Below the pieces are notes generated by a model, which worked only from the letters and a program-made list of their open reading frames with translations, ran no database searches and was not told the DNA's origin. Shown piece after piece: positions 46,725 through 55,352 of a DNA stretch of 64,000 bases (the first letter of the stretch is position 1; each line of letters opens with the position of its first letter). The position numbers were made by a program, and so were the translations under genes. The stretch lies in NCBI RefSeq assembly GCF_001669775.1, contig NZ_LXWK01000017.1, positions 124,001 through 188,000 of the forward strand, written 5' to 3'. This DNA comes from Rheinheimera sp. SA_1 (GTDB taxonomy: Bacteria; Pseudomonadota; Gammaproteobacteria; Enterobacterales; Alteromonadaceae).

Positions 46725-47567
46725 ATGCACATTATTTCTGAATTGTCTGAACTGCGCGCCACCGTTGCTACCTGGCGCCGTGCTGGTTTAAAAGTTGCCT
46801 TTGTGCCAACGATGGGCAATTTACACGCCGGCCATTTTAAGCTGGTGGATGAAGCACGGAAGCTGGCTGACAAAGTTATCGTCAGTATTTTTGTTAATCC
46901 AATGCAATTTGGTCCAACTGAAGATCTGACGAAATATCCAAGCACTTTACAAGCTGACTGCGACGGGTTAACCGCGCATCAGGCTGATGCAGTCTTTACG
47001 CCTTCCGCTGAATTGATGTACCCACGCGGCCTGGAAACCCAAACCGCTGTCGAAGTACCCAAAGTCGGTGATTTGCATTGTGGCGCCAGCCGCCCTGGCC
47101 ATTTTCGCGGTGTGGCCACTATCGTTACTAAGTTATTTAATCTGGTGCAACCGGATGTGGCGCTGTTTGGTAAAAAAGACTATCAACAACTGGCGGTGAT
47201 CCGCCGCTTTACTGAAGATTTGTCGTTGCCAATTGAAATTGTCGGCGTAGACACTGAACGCGCAGCGGACGGCCTGGCGCTAAGTTCCCGCAACGGCTAT
47301 TTAACACCGGAGCTACGTGCCACCGCGCCGCTGATTTATCAGCAATTGCAATGGCTGCAACAACAGATCACCAGCGGTTTTGCCGATTTCCGGGCGCTGG
47401 AGCAACAAGTTGCAGCCACTTTACAACAAGCTGGTTTCCGACCTGATTATGTCCATATCTGCGACCGGCAAAGTCTGGATTTGGCTGACAGTCACAGTTC
47501 GCCTTTGGTGATTTTACTGGCGGCTAATCTTGGTACGACACGGCTGATTGACAATTTAGAAGTTTGA
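46725..47567 (+). CDS. panC: Pantothenate synthetase
   Basis: Joins pantoate and beta-alanine with ATP. 280 residues, with the PTMGNLHAGHFKLV nucleotidylyl-transferase motif (HxGH), FVNPMQFG, FGKKDYQQLAVIRR and ALSSRNGYL. ATG 46725 has GAGG upstream; the frame extends to TTG 46707 without support. No panD in the window. Confidence 0.97.
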   Translation: MHIISELSELRATVATWRRAGLKVAFVPTMGNLHAGHFKLVDEARKLADKVIVSIFVNPMQFGPTEDLTKYPSTLQADCDGLTAHQADAVFTPSAELMYPRGLETQTAVEVPKVGDLHCGASRPGHFRGVATIVTKLFNLVQPDVALFGKKDYQQLAVIRRFTEDLSLPIEIVGVDTERAADGLALSSRNGYLTPELRATAPLIYQQLQWLQQQITSGFADFRALEQQVAATLQQAGFRPDYVHICDRQSLDLADSHSSPLVILLAANLGTTRLIDNLEV

Positions 47568-47661
47568 ATCACATATACCCAACAACTGCCGTGACTGCTT
47601 TTCTCACAAAGACACTTATCGAAGTACATTATTCTGCTATTTACTGACAAGGAAATAAAAA

Positions 47662-48036
47662 ATGGCGACACAAAGATTTACCCTGGATGCCGATGGCAAT
47701 ATTGATTCAGCAGAAAGTTCAATCACAGTCCAAAAAGGAGAAGTGGTTACTTTTGAACTCGAAAATAACAGTGGTTTTCCGGTATTAGACTGGGGTTTAT
47801 ATTTTAATAACCCATTTAGCTATAACCAGAGTATGCGTTATTCCTTTGGCTCTACAGAACACAATGGCAATCTTTATAGCGCGCAACAAACCGTTTGCAC
47901 AGATACGGATACTGATAAAGTGGCCATGTATAATGCTTATGCCATTTATGTGTTAGTAGAAACACCTCAAGGCCAGCAACATATTTATCAGAAAGATCCG
48001 GAAATTATTGTTGAAGGCGGCGATATTATCATCTAA
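47662..48036 (+). CDS. Hypothetical beta-rich protein
   Basis: 124 residues, not recognised. AAGGAAATAAAAA gives a good ribosome site. The protein has no signal or membrane segment. It reads as beta-strands with loops (VTVQKGEVVTFELENN-like pattern, SMRYSFGSTEHNG, AIYVLVETPQG) and ends GGDIII. It converges on a kinase gene 13 bp away. A single cysteine is present. It may be a kinase partner by location only. Confidence 0.65.
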   Translation: MATQRFTLDADGNIDSAESSITVQKGEVVTFELENNSGFPVLDWGLYFNNPFSYNQSMRYSFGSTEHNGNLYSAQQTVCTDTDTDKVAMYNAYAIYVLVETPQGQQHIYQKDPEIIVEGGDIII

Positions 48037-48049
48037 ATATGGTGGGCCT

Positions 48050-50725
48050 TTAGGAGCCTGATGTTGCATTTAGCAAATCAGGTTCCTGTCTTAATAAGAC
48101 TTCGAACTCAGGCTCTTCTTGTATTGAATGTGTTGAATAACCTGCACTCATGGCTTTCTTGATTAAATCGATTGCTTTAGCTCTTTGCTGACAAATTTCT
48201 GCAATTTGCGCAGCCATAATAACGACAGAGTTGTCCGGATAGGCAATACCGCTGTTTAAAAAATTCACTGCGGAATGACAGTTGGCAGATTTTGCCTGAT
48301 ATAAGGCTAAGCGACTTTGCAATCTCAGACTTTCAGGCGAAGTTTTAAGACGTTGTTGAATTAAATTTATCGCTTGTTGATAGCTATGAACCGACTTCTC
48401 CTGCTGGCCTGCCCAGCGATATCCGTCAGCCAAATTGGCCCAAAATAATAGTTGTTTTGGGTTAAGTGCAACGGCTTGTTCAAAAAATGCGACTGATTCT
48501 GAATATTTTTTCTGATAAAAAAGCGCAGTTGCCACGTTTGAATAATTGTTGCCATTTGGAGCCATTTTTAAAGCTTTCTTAAAAGTATCCAGAGCACCTG
48601 CAACATCGGCCTGGGCAAACTGTACAGCGCCTAAAGTTTGCAAAATTTGATCATTTTCCGGGCTTAACAGACTGAGTTCTTTAAAAGATTCAATAGCTTT
48701 GATTAACTGCCCGGTTCGATAATAAAAAGTCGCTAGTGCATTCAGATTAAACCAATTCTTCTGCATATCGCGCGCCTTGGCAAAGGCATATTCTGCTTGC
48801 TGCAAATCACCAATGGCTTCATAGACTCTTGCTAAACCATGCCACAATAACGAATTGCTTTCTGAAACTTCCAAAGCTTGCAAATACAAAGCGATAGCAG
48901 CTTTATGATCTGCTTTCTGACTTTGAATTTCCGCCAGCAATTGCAAGACATCCGCATCTTCACCAAATTTCCTGGCCAAATCATCGCTGGTTTTGACTGC
49001 GAGTTCAAACCAGCGTTCGAAATCACGCAAGCGGGCAATTTTTAAATATGCCCGATTTAATTCCACCCAGGCTGCTTTAAAATCCGGATTTAATTGCACG
49101 GCAGCTTGTAATTCCTGCACTGCTTTTTCGAGGTTTTCCTGATAATCAAACCGATACAACAGACTCAAACCGGTTAAATAATGCTGATAAGCCCGATCGT
49201 CAGTGGCACTGCCGCGGGATAATTGGCTGGTCAGTTTGTCCGGGAGTTGCCATTGTAATAACCCCAGCACCGCTGTGCGGATCTGCTGCTGAGCCTGATC
49301 CCAGCCATTGAGTGTCAGATCCAGTTCAGTACTGCGGATCACCCGATTATTGCTGGCATTGACTAAGGCCAACCTCAGCCGGCGGGTGGCACCTAAATGT
49401 TGCACACTGCCTTGTAATACTAAATCGACAGCAAACTGGCGATGTAAATCAGCGACGCTGGGTTGCTGCAATTGACTGATTTCCGCTGCCGGGATCACCC
49501 AGTAATCCTGATTTTGTTCACCAAGCAGCGATAAATCGTGACTGAGGCTCAGGCTCAGGCCTTTAATAAAACCGTCCAGCGCCGGATCTGCACCGATGTT
49601 TTCAAAAGGTAATAATGCCAGCGTCTGGCCATTCCCTAGCACATCATCCCGGTCTACACTGGTTTTACCCAGATATAAGCTGCCAGCCATGGTCAGAAGC
49701 AGGAGTGGCAACCAAACCACAGTGCGGGTCAGCGGATACAACCAGCCGAGTCTCGCACGTTGCTTTAACTCGCGTTGCAACTGTTGTAACGCCTGCACCA
49801 TTTGTTGCATTGACGCCGGTCGATCCAAAGGAGCCGCAGCCAGACACTGCCGGATGATTTTTAACAGCGCCGGCGGTAATGAAGACGGCGGCAACTGCAA
49901 CTGGTGATGCTCTTTGATCGCTTGCAAAGTTTGGACGGCAGTTGCCTGCAAAAATGGATGTACCCCAAAACTGAGTTGGTACAACATCACGCCAAAACTG
50001 AAGATATCGGATTGCACACTGGCCTGCGCATTCACTTCGGTTAATTCCGGAGCGAGATAAGGTAAAGTACCTTTCAGCGCGCCCTGAGTGGTTTGTTGTG
50101 ACCAGTCAGCATCCGGTGTTTGCAGCTCAGCAGCGGCCGCTTCGGCGAAAGGCAACCCACACTGACGACTGGCCATACCAAAATCGAGTAACTTGATTTG
50201 TTGTTGTTTACTCAACAGCATTACATTGGAAGGCTTTAAATCACGGTGGATCACACCAGCCTGATGGGCACAATCGATACCTTGCGCCATCTGAATCGCA
50301 ATATCCAGCAGCAGTTCAAGTTCTGGTTTACCAGCGGCCAGCAGTTGTTCCAGCGTCTGACCTTCGAGCCATTCGGTAACAATATAATGCTGCTCGCCGT
50401 AACGGGAAATATCATACACAGTGACAATATTCGGATGTTGTAGCGACGATAATAACCGGGCTTCTTCCAGTTGAGCCTGTTGCTGACCGACGGCCCCTGT
50501 TGCAGCGCGCAGCACTTTGATCGCGACAAAACGACACAGACTGGCGTCATAAGCCCGGTACACCACCCCCATGCCGCCTTCACCGGCTTTGTCCAGCAAC
50601 TGATAAGGCGAAAATGGTCTGGCAGACGTGGTGGCAGATAGGTCTATATCCAGCAAGTGGCCACATTGGCGGCAATGGACATCAAGCGGAGAATTCGGCG
50701 ACTGACACTGACTGCACTGCATCAT
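48050..50725 (-). CDS. Membrane Ser/Thr protein kinase with TPR repeats
   Basis: 891 residues. Zinc ribbon (Cys4, 7, 18, 21), Hanks-type kinase (about 40-315) with AGEGGMGVV, VAIKVL (Lys70), HRDLKPSN (Asp162) and DFG (Asp181). One membrane helix follows at 333-353, then a TolB/FlgO-like domain (ALLPFENIGADPALDGF, about 368-490) and a TPR array (about 510-860). The C-terminal part is probably periplasmic. Start ATG 50725 overlaps the stop of the upstream FHA-GGDEF gene. The substrate is unknown. Confidence 0.9.
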   Translation of the reverse strand: MMQCSQCQSPNSPLDVHCRQCGHLLDIDLSATTSARPFSPYQLLDKAGEGGMGVVYRAYDASLCRFVAIKVLRAATGAVGQQQAQLEEARLLSSLQHPNIVTVYDISRYGEQHYIVTEWLEGQTLEQLLAAGKPELELLLDIAIQMAQGIDCAHQAGVIHRDLKPSNVMLLSKQQQIKLLDFGMASRQCGLPFAEAAAAELQTPDADWSQQTTQGALKGTLPYLAPELTEVNAQASVQSDIFSFGVMLYQLSFGVHPFLQATAVQTLQAIKEHHQLQLPPSSLPPALLKIIRQCLAAAPLDRPASMQQMVQALQQLQRELKQRARLGWLYPLTRTVVWLPLLLLTMAGSLYLGKTSVDRDDVLGNGQTLALLPFENIGADPALDGFIKGLSLSLSHDLSLLGEQNQDYWVIPAAEISQLQQPSVADLHRQFAVDLVLQGSVQHLGATRRLRLALVNASNNRVIRSTELDLTLNGWDQAQQQIRTAVLGLLQWQLPDKLTSQLSRGSATDDRAYQHYLTGLSLLYRFDYQENLEKAVQELQAAVQLNPDFKAAWVELNRAYLKIARLRDFERWFELAVKTSDDLARKFGEDADVLQLLAEIQSQKADHKAAIALYLQALEVSESNSLLWHGLARVYEAIGDLQQAEYAFAKARDMQKNWFNLNALATFYYRTGQLIKAIESFKELSLLSPENDQILQTLGAVQFAQADVAGALDTFKKALKMAPNGNNYSNVATALFYQKKYSESVAFFEQAVALNPKQLLFWANLADGYRWAGQQEKSVHSYQQAINLIQQRLKTSPESLRLQSRLALYQAKSANCHSAVNFLNSGIAYPDNSVVIMAAQIAEICQQRAKAIDLIKKAMSAGYSTHSIQEEPEFEVLLRQEPDLLNATSGS

Positions 50726-52284
50726 TGGTAATGTTGCGAACTTAAACGCAGTAAATCAAGCGCAGTGTCCTGCTGCGGATCATGCTTTGGCTGATAGACA
50801 CAAACCCGGTTTTTCCCCAAGTGTTTCGCCTGATACATCGCCTGATCGGCGCATTCAATAAAACGATAGGCCAGATTGTGCAATGGCAGATGATAACCCG
50901 CCACGCCAATACTGGCAGTGACTGCAATTGGCGTTGTTCCGGCTTTTAATTGCAGCCTGACAATATCCTGGCGGATCCGTTCCGCATAGCTGATGGCGCC
51001 TTCCAGCGCGGTGCCGGTCACCAGCAGGACAAACTCTTCACCACCAAGCCGGCCTACCACGTCACTGGTACGTGCCAGATCCTGTAACAAGCGGCCAAGC
51101 CGTTTCAGTACTTCATCACCGACCAGATGCCCGTGCTGATCGTTAATTTGTTTAAAATTATCAATATCCAGAAAAATCAGACTGCAAGGATGACCATAAC
51201 GTTTGGCTTGTTCCATCGCGATGGTGATTTGTTCTTCCATCATATTGCGGCTGTAGACACCGGTCAGATCGTCTGTCAGTGCCCGACTCAGGCTAATTGC
51301 ACTTTTCAGTGCTAGTGCCAGTTGTTGCTGCAAAGTGCGCAAAAAGGTGTGCTGCACTGCACTAAAAGCACAATGCTGCGATTGATGATCCAAATACAGG
51401 ACGGCGAGCACTTCATCACCATAAATCAGCGGCAAAACCAACAAACTGTGCAGACCTGGTGGTACTGGCTTTGTGCCTAGCCGAAATTCAGAAATTTGTG
51501 CCAACTGGTCAATGACCATCAACTCACGTTGTTGATAACAATGCCTCGCTAACAACAAACTGAATTCGGTTTGCTCAGTCAGCTCTGGCTGACAAATGGC
51601 GTTGTATTGATAAGCGGCATAACTTTGAAAACGCTGTTCACGCGGTGCAAACATCAGTACAAAACCGCGTTCTGCTCCCAGCACATCCGCGATCAACGGC
51701 ACTGCTTGTTGTAATAAATCCTGATGGCCCTGAGTCTGATTCAACAGGGTGTTGAGTTGCTGCAATAAGGTATTTTGCGCCGACCAGGTATCGGCCTGTT
51801 GCATAATGCTGGTGAAGTGTTGCTGCAGCTCGTGCTGGTGTAGCGCTAAACGAGCAGGGTCCTGACTGACCTGATGTAAAGCAAGCAAGGTTTGCTGTTG
51901 AATATGTTCAAATTTTTGCTGCAATTCATGCAATGCCCAGATAGCAAATTCCTGCTCCTGCACTTCGTCCTGCAGCATTTTCAACTGTACTTTTTGTGTG
52001 CCAAACTGCAATTCAGCTGCTTTGGGTAACAGCATGGCTTTGCCTGGAAGCAATATCTGCTGATCGAGCAAAGTACCAAAACGGGACCCTGCATCTTTAA
52101 TCATCACCCCTTGTGGCGTCAGCATAATTTCTGCATGCTGGCGTGACACACTGGCGTCTTCCAGCACCAGCTGATTACCAGGTGCCCTGCCAATGGTCAG
52201 TGGCTGGTGGTCAAGTTCCAGCCGCACTGATTTGTGCTCGTCAGCCTCACGCCAGAACAAATCCAGCACTAGGGGTTCGCTCAT
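50722..52284 (-). CDS. FHA-GAF-GGDEF diguanylate cyclase
   Basis: Predicted c-di-GMP synthase of 520 residues. FHA domain at 28-95 with IGRAPGNQL and SVSRQHAEI for phospho-Thr binding, coiled coil (105-185), GAF (about 190-325), and GGDEF (335-505). The catalytic motif is GGEEF (414-418). The inhibitory I-site RTSD (405-408) lies five residues upstream, so feedback by product is likely. Its last codon overlaps the kinase start, coupling a phospho-reader to a kinase. Confidence 0.92.
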   Translation of the reverse strand: MSEPLVLDLFWREADEHKSVRLELDHQPLTIGRAPGNQLVLEDASVSRQHAEIMLTPQGVMIKDAGSRFGTLLDQQILLPGKAMLLPKAAELQFGTQKVQLKMLQDEVQEQEFAIWALHELQQKFEHIQQQTLLALHQVSQDPARLALHQHELQQHFTSIMQQADTWSAQNTLLQQLNTLLNQTQGHQDLLQQAVPLIADVLGAERGFVLMFAPREQRFQSYAAYQYNAICQPELTEQTEFSLLLARHCYQQRELMVIDQLAQISEFRLGTKPVPPGLHSLLVLPLIYGDEVLAVLYLDHQSQHCAFSAVQHTFLRTLQQQLALALKSAISLSRALTDDLTGVYSRNMMEEQITIAMEQAKRYGHPCSLIFLDIDNFKQINDQHGHLVGDEVLKRLGRLLQDLARTSDVVGRLGGEEFVLLVTGTALEGAISYAERIRQDIVRLQLKAGTTPIAVTASIGVAGYHLPLHNLAYRFIECADQAMYQAKHLGKNRVCVYQPKHDPQQDTALDLLRLSSQHYQ

Positions 52285-52458
52285 GTTGTAACTCTCTTCT
52301 CAGACATCTGGCTACCGCAACAACAAAGTTTTCACAATGTTCAGGGCAAGCGTTAGCAACGAAGTGAAAAGATTATCACAGCGCAGTGCATTGGAATAGC
52401 AGTGTGCGCATGACGGTGTCAGAACCAGCCTGTTTGTGGGTGTTCCAAATCACAAGTT

Positions 52459-52653
52459 TCAGTTTTGGTCATTGTGATCCGTTGGCTGCAACACTTCAGC
52501 TGTCGCTTTTTTTTGCCGGCCACTTTGCAGCAAGGCTTCATGCAACAGATATTCAATCTGACCGTTCACACTGCGAAACTCATCATCGGCCCAGCGCTGA
52601 AGAGCCGTCAACATGGCCTCATCAAGTCGCAGCGCAAAGGCTTTTTTGGCCAT
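52459..52653 (-). CDS. Ribbon-helix-helix (Arc/CopG-like) DNA-binding protein
   Basis: 64 residues. The strand KKAFALRLDEAML and the two helices TALQRWADDEFRSVNGQIEYLLHEAL fit the RHH fold. AGGTGG precedes ATG. It lies 114 bp downstream of the SPFH gene on the same strand. It may control the palindrome at 53648-53674, but this is not shown. Confidence 0.75.
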   Translation of the reverse strand: MAKKAFALRLDEAMLTALQRWADDEFRSVNGQIEYLLHEALLQSGRQKKATAEVLQPTDHNDQN

Positions 52654-52767
52654 TTTTCCACCTCTTTTTTGCCTGAACCGCCAAAATGCTCATTCATTCT
52701 GGCCAGTTCAGTCACACGCATTTATTTAAATATTGAACCCGAATAATCCATGTATAACCCGTAGTGC

Positions 52768-53637
52768 TTAATAAATAGTGCCGGTATTCACCACAGGCTG
52801 CACGCTGTGGTCGCCGCAAAGCACTACCAGTAAATTGCTGACCATAGCCGCTTTGCGCTCTTCGTCCAGGTCCACCACGCCTTTTTCGGCCAGTCGGTTC
52901 AGCGCCATTTCCACCATACCGACGGCACCTTCAACAATTTGAGTACGGGCCATCACCACGGCGCGGGCTTGCTGGCGTTGTAACATGGCGCTGGCAATTT
53001 CCTGGGCATAAGCCAAGTGGCTAATCCGGGCTTCAATCACTTCCACCCCGGCCTGTTGCAACCGGTTCTGGATTTCAGTACGCATTAAGTCAGTAATTTC
53101 ATTGCCTGAACTGCGCAGGCTGATTTCATGCTCGTGCTCTGCTTCATAGGGGTAACTGGACGCCAGATAGCGGATAGCCGCTTCACTTTGAATACTGACA
53201 AAGTTTTCATAATCTTCGACTTCAAACACCGCTTCGGCGCTGTCGACCACTTTCCATACCACCACCGCTGCAATATCGACCGGATTGCCGGCGTGGTCAT
53301 TTACTTTTAACTTGCTACTTTCAAAGTTACGCACCCGCAAACTGACTTTTTGCTTGCTGAAAAACGGGTTAGCCCAGCGCAAGCCATTGACAAAATCAGT
53401 GCCGACATAACGACCAAACAGCTGTAACACTGCCGACTGATTCGGGTGCACCATATAAAAACCAAACCAGCAGATAAAGGAACCGATAGCCCACAACAAG
53501 GCAATAATTTTCAGAAAACCGGGCAGCAGGATCAAGGCTGCAATTGAAGTCAGTTGTGACGCCAGCAAGACCGACAACATGCCAAAACCTGATTTACTGC
53601 GGGCTGGCATTTCTTTATGAACGATTACATTACTCAT
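52768..53637 (-). CDS. SPFH/Band-7 membrane protein
   Basis: 289 residues. Two hydrophobic segments (about 19-60), then the stomatin-type SPFH domain (about 65-240) with [60 protein letters not shown], and [26 protein letters not shown]. Family members form membrane-associated oligomers in lipid microdomains or protease regulation. A GAGGTG ribosome site precedes the ATG. Confidence 0.88.
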   Translation of the reverse strand: MSNVIVHKEMPARSKSGFGMLSVLLASQLTSIAALILLPGFLKIIALLWAIGSFICWFGFYMVHPNQSAVLQLFGRYVGTDFVNGLRWANPFFSKQKVSLRVRNFESSKLKVNDHAGNPVDIAAVVVWKVVDSAEAVFEVEDYENFVSIQSEAAIRYLASSYPYEAEHEHEISLRSSGNEITDLMRTEIQNRLQQAGVEVIEARISHLAYAQEIASAMLQRQQARAVVMARTQIVEGAVGMVEMALNRLAEKGVVDLDEERKAAMVSNLLVVLCGDHSVQPVVNTGTIY

Positions 53638-53647
53638 AACTCACCTC

Positions 53648-53674
53648 AATGTGATATCAATTTGATATCACATT
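53648..53674. promoter_or_regulatory. Palindromic operator candidate upstream of the SPFH gene
   Basis: Perfect 13-bp arms AATGTGATATCAA and TTGATATCACATT around a single T. Each half contains the self-complementary octamer TGATATCA. It starts 11 bp upstream of the SPFH ATG and overlaps the -10 candidate. Confidence 0.6.
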
Positions 53675-53692
53675 AGATCATGTATCGATCAA
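53664..53692 (-). promoter_or_regulatory. Putative SPFH gene promoter
   Basis: On the minus strand, -35 TTGATC (53687-53692) and -10 GATATC (53664-53669), with a 17-bp spacer. The -10 lies in the palindrome, so a bound dimer would block it. Consensus match only. Confidence 0.35.
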
Positions 53693-53794
53693 AAAAAAGG
53701 GGGGGATGAAAAAATATGCAAAAATGCGGACATTGAGCAAGGTTCACATGGCCGGCAAATCTTGCTTACCAGCCATGTATGTTGACCCGCAGCC

Positions 53795-54274
53795 TTATTT
53801 GGCAGCTTTAGGCGTGCCGCTCCATGACTTACTGACGACCCGCCACTGACCGTTGATTTTGGTCATAGCCAAATAATCCACGCCAAGCCATTGCGGATAA
53901 TCCAGCATCACTTTCACTAAAGCGCCTGTGTCGGTGATATCCAAAATCTGGTATTGGCGGTGGCGATCTGCTTCATCTGGCGCAGGTTGAAAACCTTTAG
54001 CCCACTCTTCACCGGAGACACTGACAACTTTCTGTTGCTTGCCGGAATAGCCAACCACCACGGTGTCTTTTAGGATCACCTTAAAAGCCGTTGGCGCACT
54101 GCCTTGTTCAAAAGCCTGCATCATCGTTTGCATGGTGCTGTCGATGGCGGCATATTCGGCGTGTAGCTGCAGCTGTGTGCTGGCCATGGCAAAGCCACTC
54201 AGGCCCAGACTCAGACTGATGGCAACGCAGGTTTTGGTGAGGCTTTTGCTGATGTTTTTGAAACATGTGTTCAT
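53795..54274 (-). CDS. Periplasmic NTF2-like / putative lumazine-binding protein
   Basis: 159 residues with a signal peptide (KTCVAISLSLGLSGFAMA, cleavage about residue 30). The mature part (AIDSTMQTMMQAFEQGSA, VVVGYSGKQQKVVSVSGEEWAKGF, INGQWRVVSKSW) fits the lumazine-binding-like NTF2 fold. No catalytic residues are clear. It lies 33 bp downstream of the DJ-1-like gene on the same strand, likely in one transcript. Confidence 0.65.
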   Translation of the reverse strand: MNTCFKNISKSLTKTCVAISLSLGLSGFAMASTQLQLHAEYAAIDSTMQTMMQAFEQGSAPTAFKVILKDTVVVGYSGKQQKVVSVSGEEWAKGFQPAPDEADRHRQYQILDITDTGALVKVMLDYPQWLGVDYLAMTKINGQWRVVSKSWSGTPKAAK

Positions 54275-54307
54275 AACTCAATTTTCCTTTTTGAATAAAA
54301 TCAAAGA

Positions 54308-55114
54308 TTAGTTGTTCGCGGTGGTTCGTTGTTGCTTAAGAATTTGCACTACGGCACTGGCGACCAAAGGTGCCGACGGATAGTTCTGGCCTGTGACTAA
54401 CCGGCCATCCACTTCGATGTAGGGTTTTTCCGGATCCGGTGCTTTAAACAGGCCACCGTTGGCTTCAATGGTCTGGCGCATCGAAAATGGTAAGTGCTGA
54501 AAATAAGGCGCGGTTTTGTCTTCAAAGTCTTCCGGGTAGCCGGTGACCCTCTTGCCAGCCAGCAGATACTGACCGTTGCTGAGTTTGAGTCGGACGATGC
54601 CAGCCGTGCCATGGCAGACCGCCGAAATCACCCCGTTGTTTTGCTCATAGATCTGCCGTGATATTTGCTGCAAGCGCACGTCATCCACCACCTGGTACAT
54701 GGCGTTGCTGCCCCCGACGTAATACACCGCCTGATAGCGACTGGCATCGATTTGATCCGGCGTATGCGTTTTGGTGAGGCCCGCCATAATGCGTTGGTCT
54801 TGCAGGCGCGCAGTTAAACGTTCGCCCAGTACTGAGGGGTCTATCGGCACGGCACCACCAGCCGGCGACACAAAGTCGACGGCATAACCGGCAGCATGGA
54901 AGGTATCCCAGGCATTGACCACTTCGCCAAAGCTGATGCTGGCAGGCAATGTGGAATTACCGTGGAATTTGACGTTGGAGAGTACAAACAACACCCGACC
55001 GGCTGGGGTTATTTCTACGCCCGTTTTGGTTTCACTGGTTTGGGCCTGCGCTGTGGGCAATAGTCCGCTTAGCAGCAGACAAAACAGCAGTTGATAACAT
55101 TTTTTCCAAATCAT
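54308..55114 (-). CDS. Exported DJ-1/PfpI family protein
   Basis: 268 residues. A signal peptide (CYQLLFCLLLSGLLPTAQA) is followed by an Hsp31/PfpI-like domain with VLFVLSNVKFHG, VYYVGGSNAMYQV and the nucleophile elbow SAVCHGTAGI (Cys-His). Family members are glyoxalases, deglycases or chaperones; the activity here is unknown. ATG 55114 follows GGAG. Secretion to the periplasm is unusual for the family. Confidence 0.85.
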   Translation of the reverse strand: MIWKKCYQLLFCLLLSGLLPTAQAQTSETKTGVEITPAGRVLFVLSNVKFHGNSTLPASISFGEVVNAWDTFHAAGYAVDFVSPAGGAVPIDPSVLGERLTARLQDQRIMAGLTKTHTPDQIDASRYQAVYYVGGSNAMYQVVDDVRLQQISRQIYEQNNGVISAVCHGTAGIVRLKLSNGQYLLAGKRVTGYPEDFEDKTAPYFQHLPFSMRQTIEANGGLFKAPDPEKPYIEVDGRLVTGQNYPSAPLVASAVVQILKQQRTTANN

Positions 55115-55218
55115 TGTGCAAAGCTCCATTAGTTAAAGGAGCCTTCACCCTAAGCGATAATGTTTGGAATCAATGTCTTACTAGCGGTTTCCGTACTACT
55201 GAAAGCTGTTTTAGCAGT

Positions 55219-55346
55219 TATACCCGTCATCCTTGAAGATTCGGGATTGTTGGCCGCCTTCTCTCACCCCAGTCACATAGGACTACTATGCTCCTGGGGA
55301 TTCGTTCAGTTGCCGCCTACCCGAATCTTCAATGATTTTGGGTAGA
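55219..55346. repeat. ERIC-like intergenic palindrome, copy B
   Basis: 128 bp, inverted relative to copy A (21157-21284), with about 111 of 128 positions identical by hand alignment. Ends are TATACCC and GGGTAGA; the core pairs CCCCAG with CTGGGG. It lies between the DJ-1 and AraC genes, 7 bp past the AraC stop, and may shape the transcript end. Confidence 0.85.
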
Positions 55347-55352
55347 AATCAC

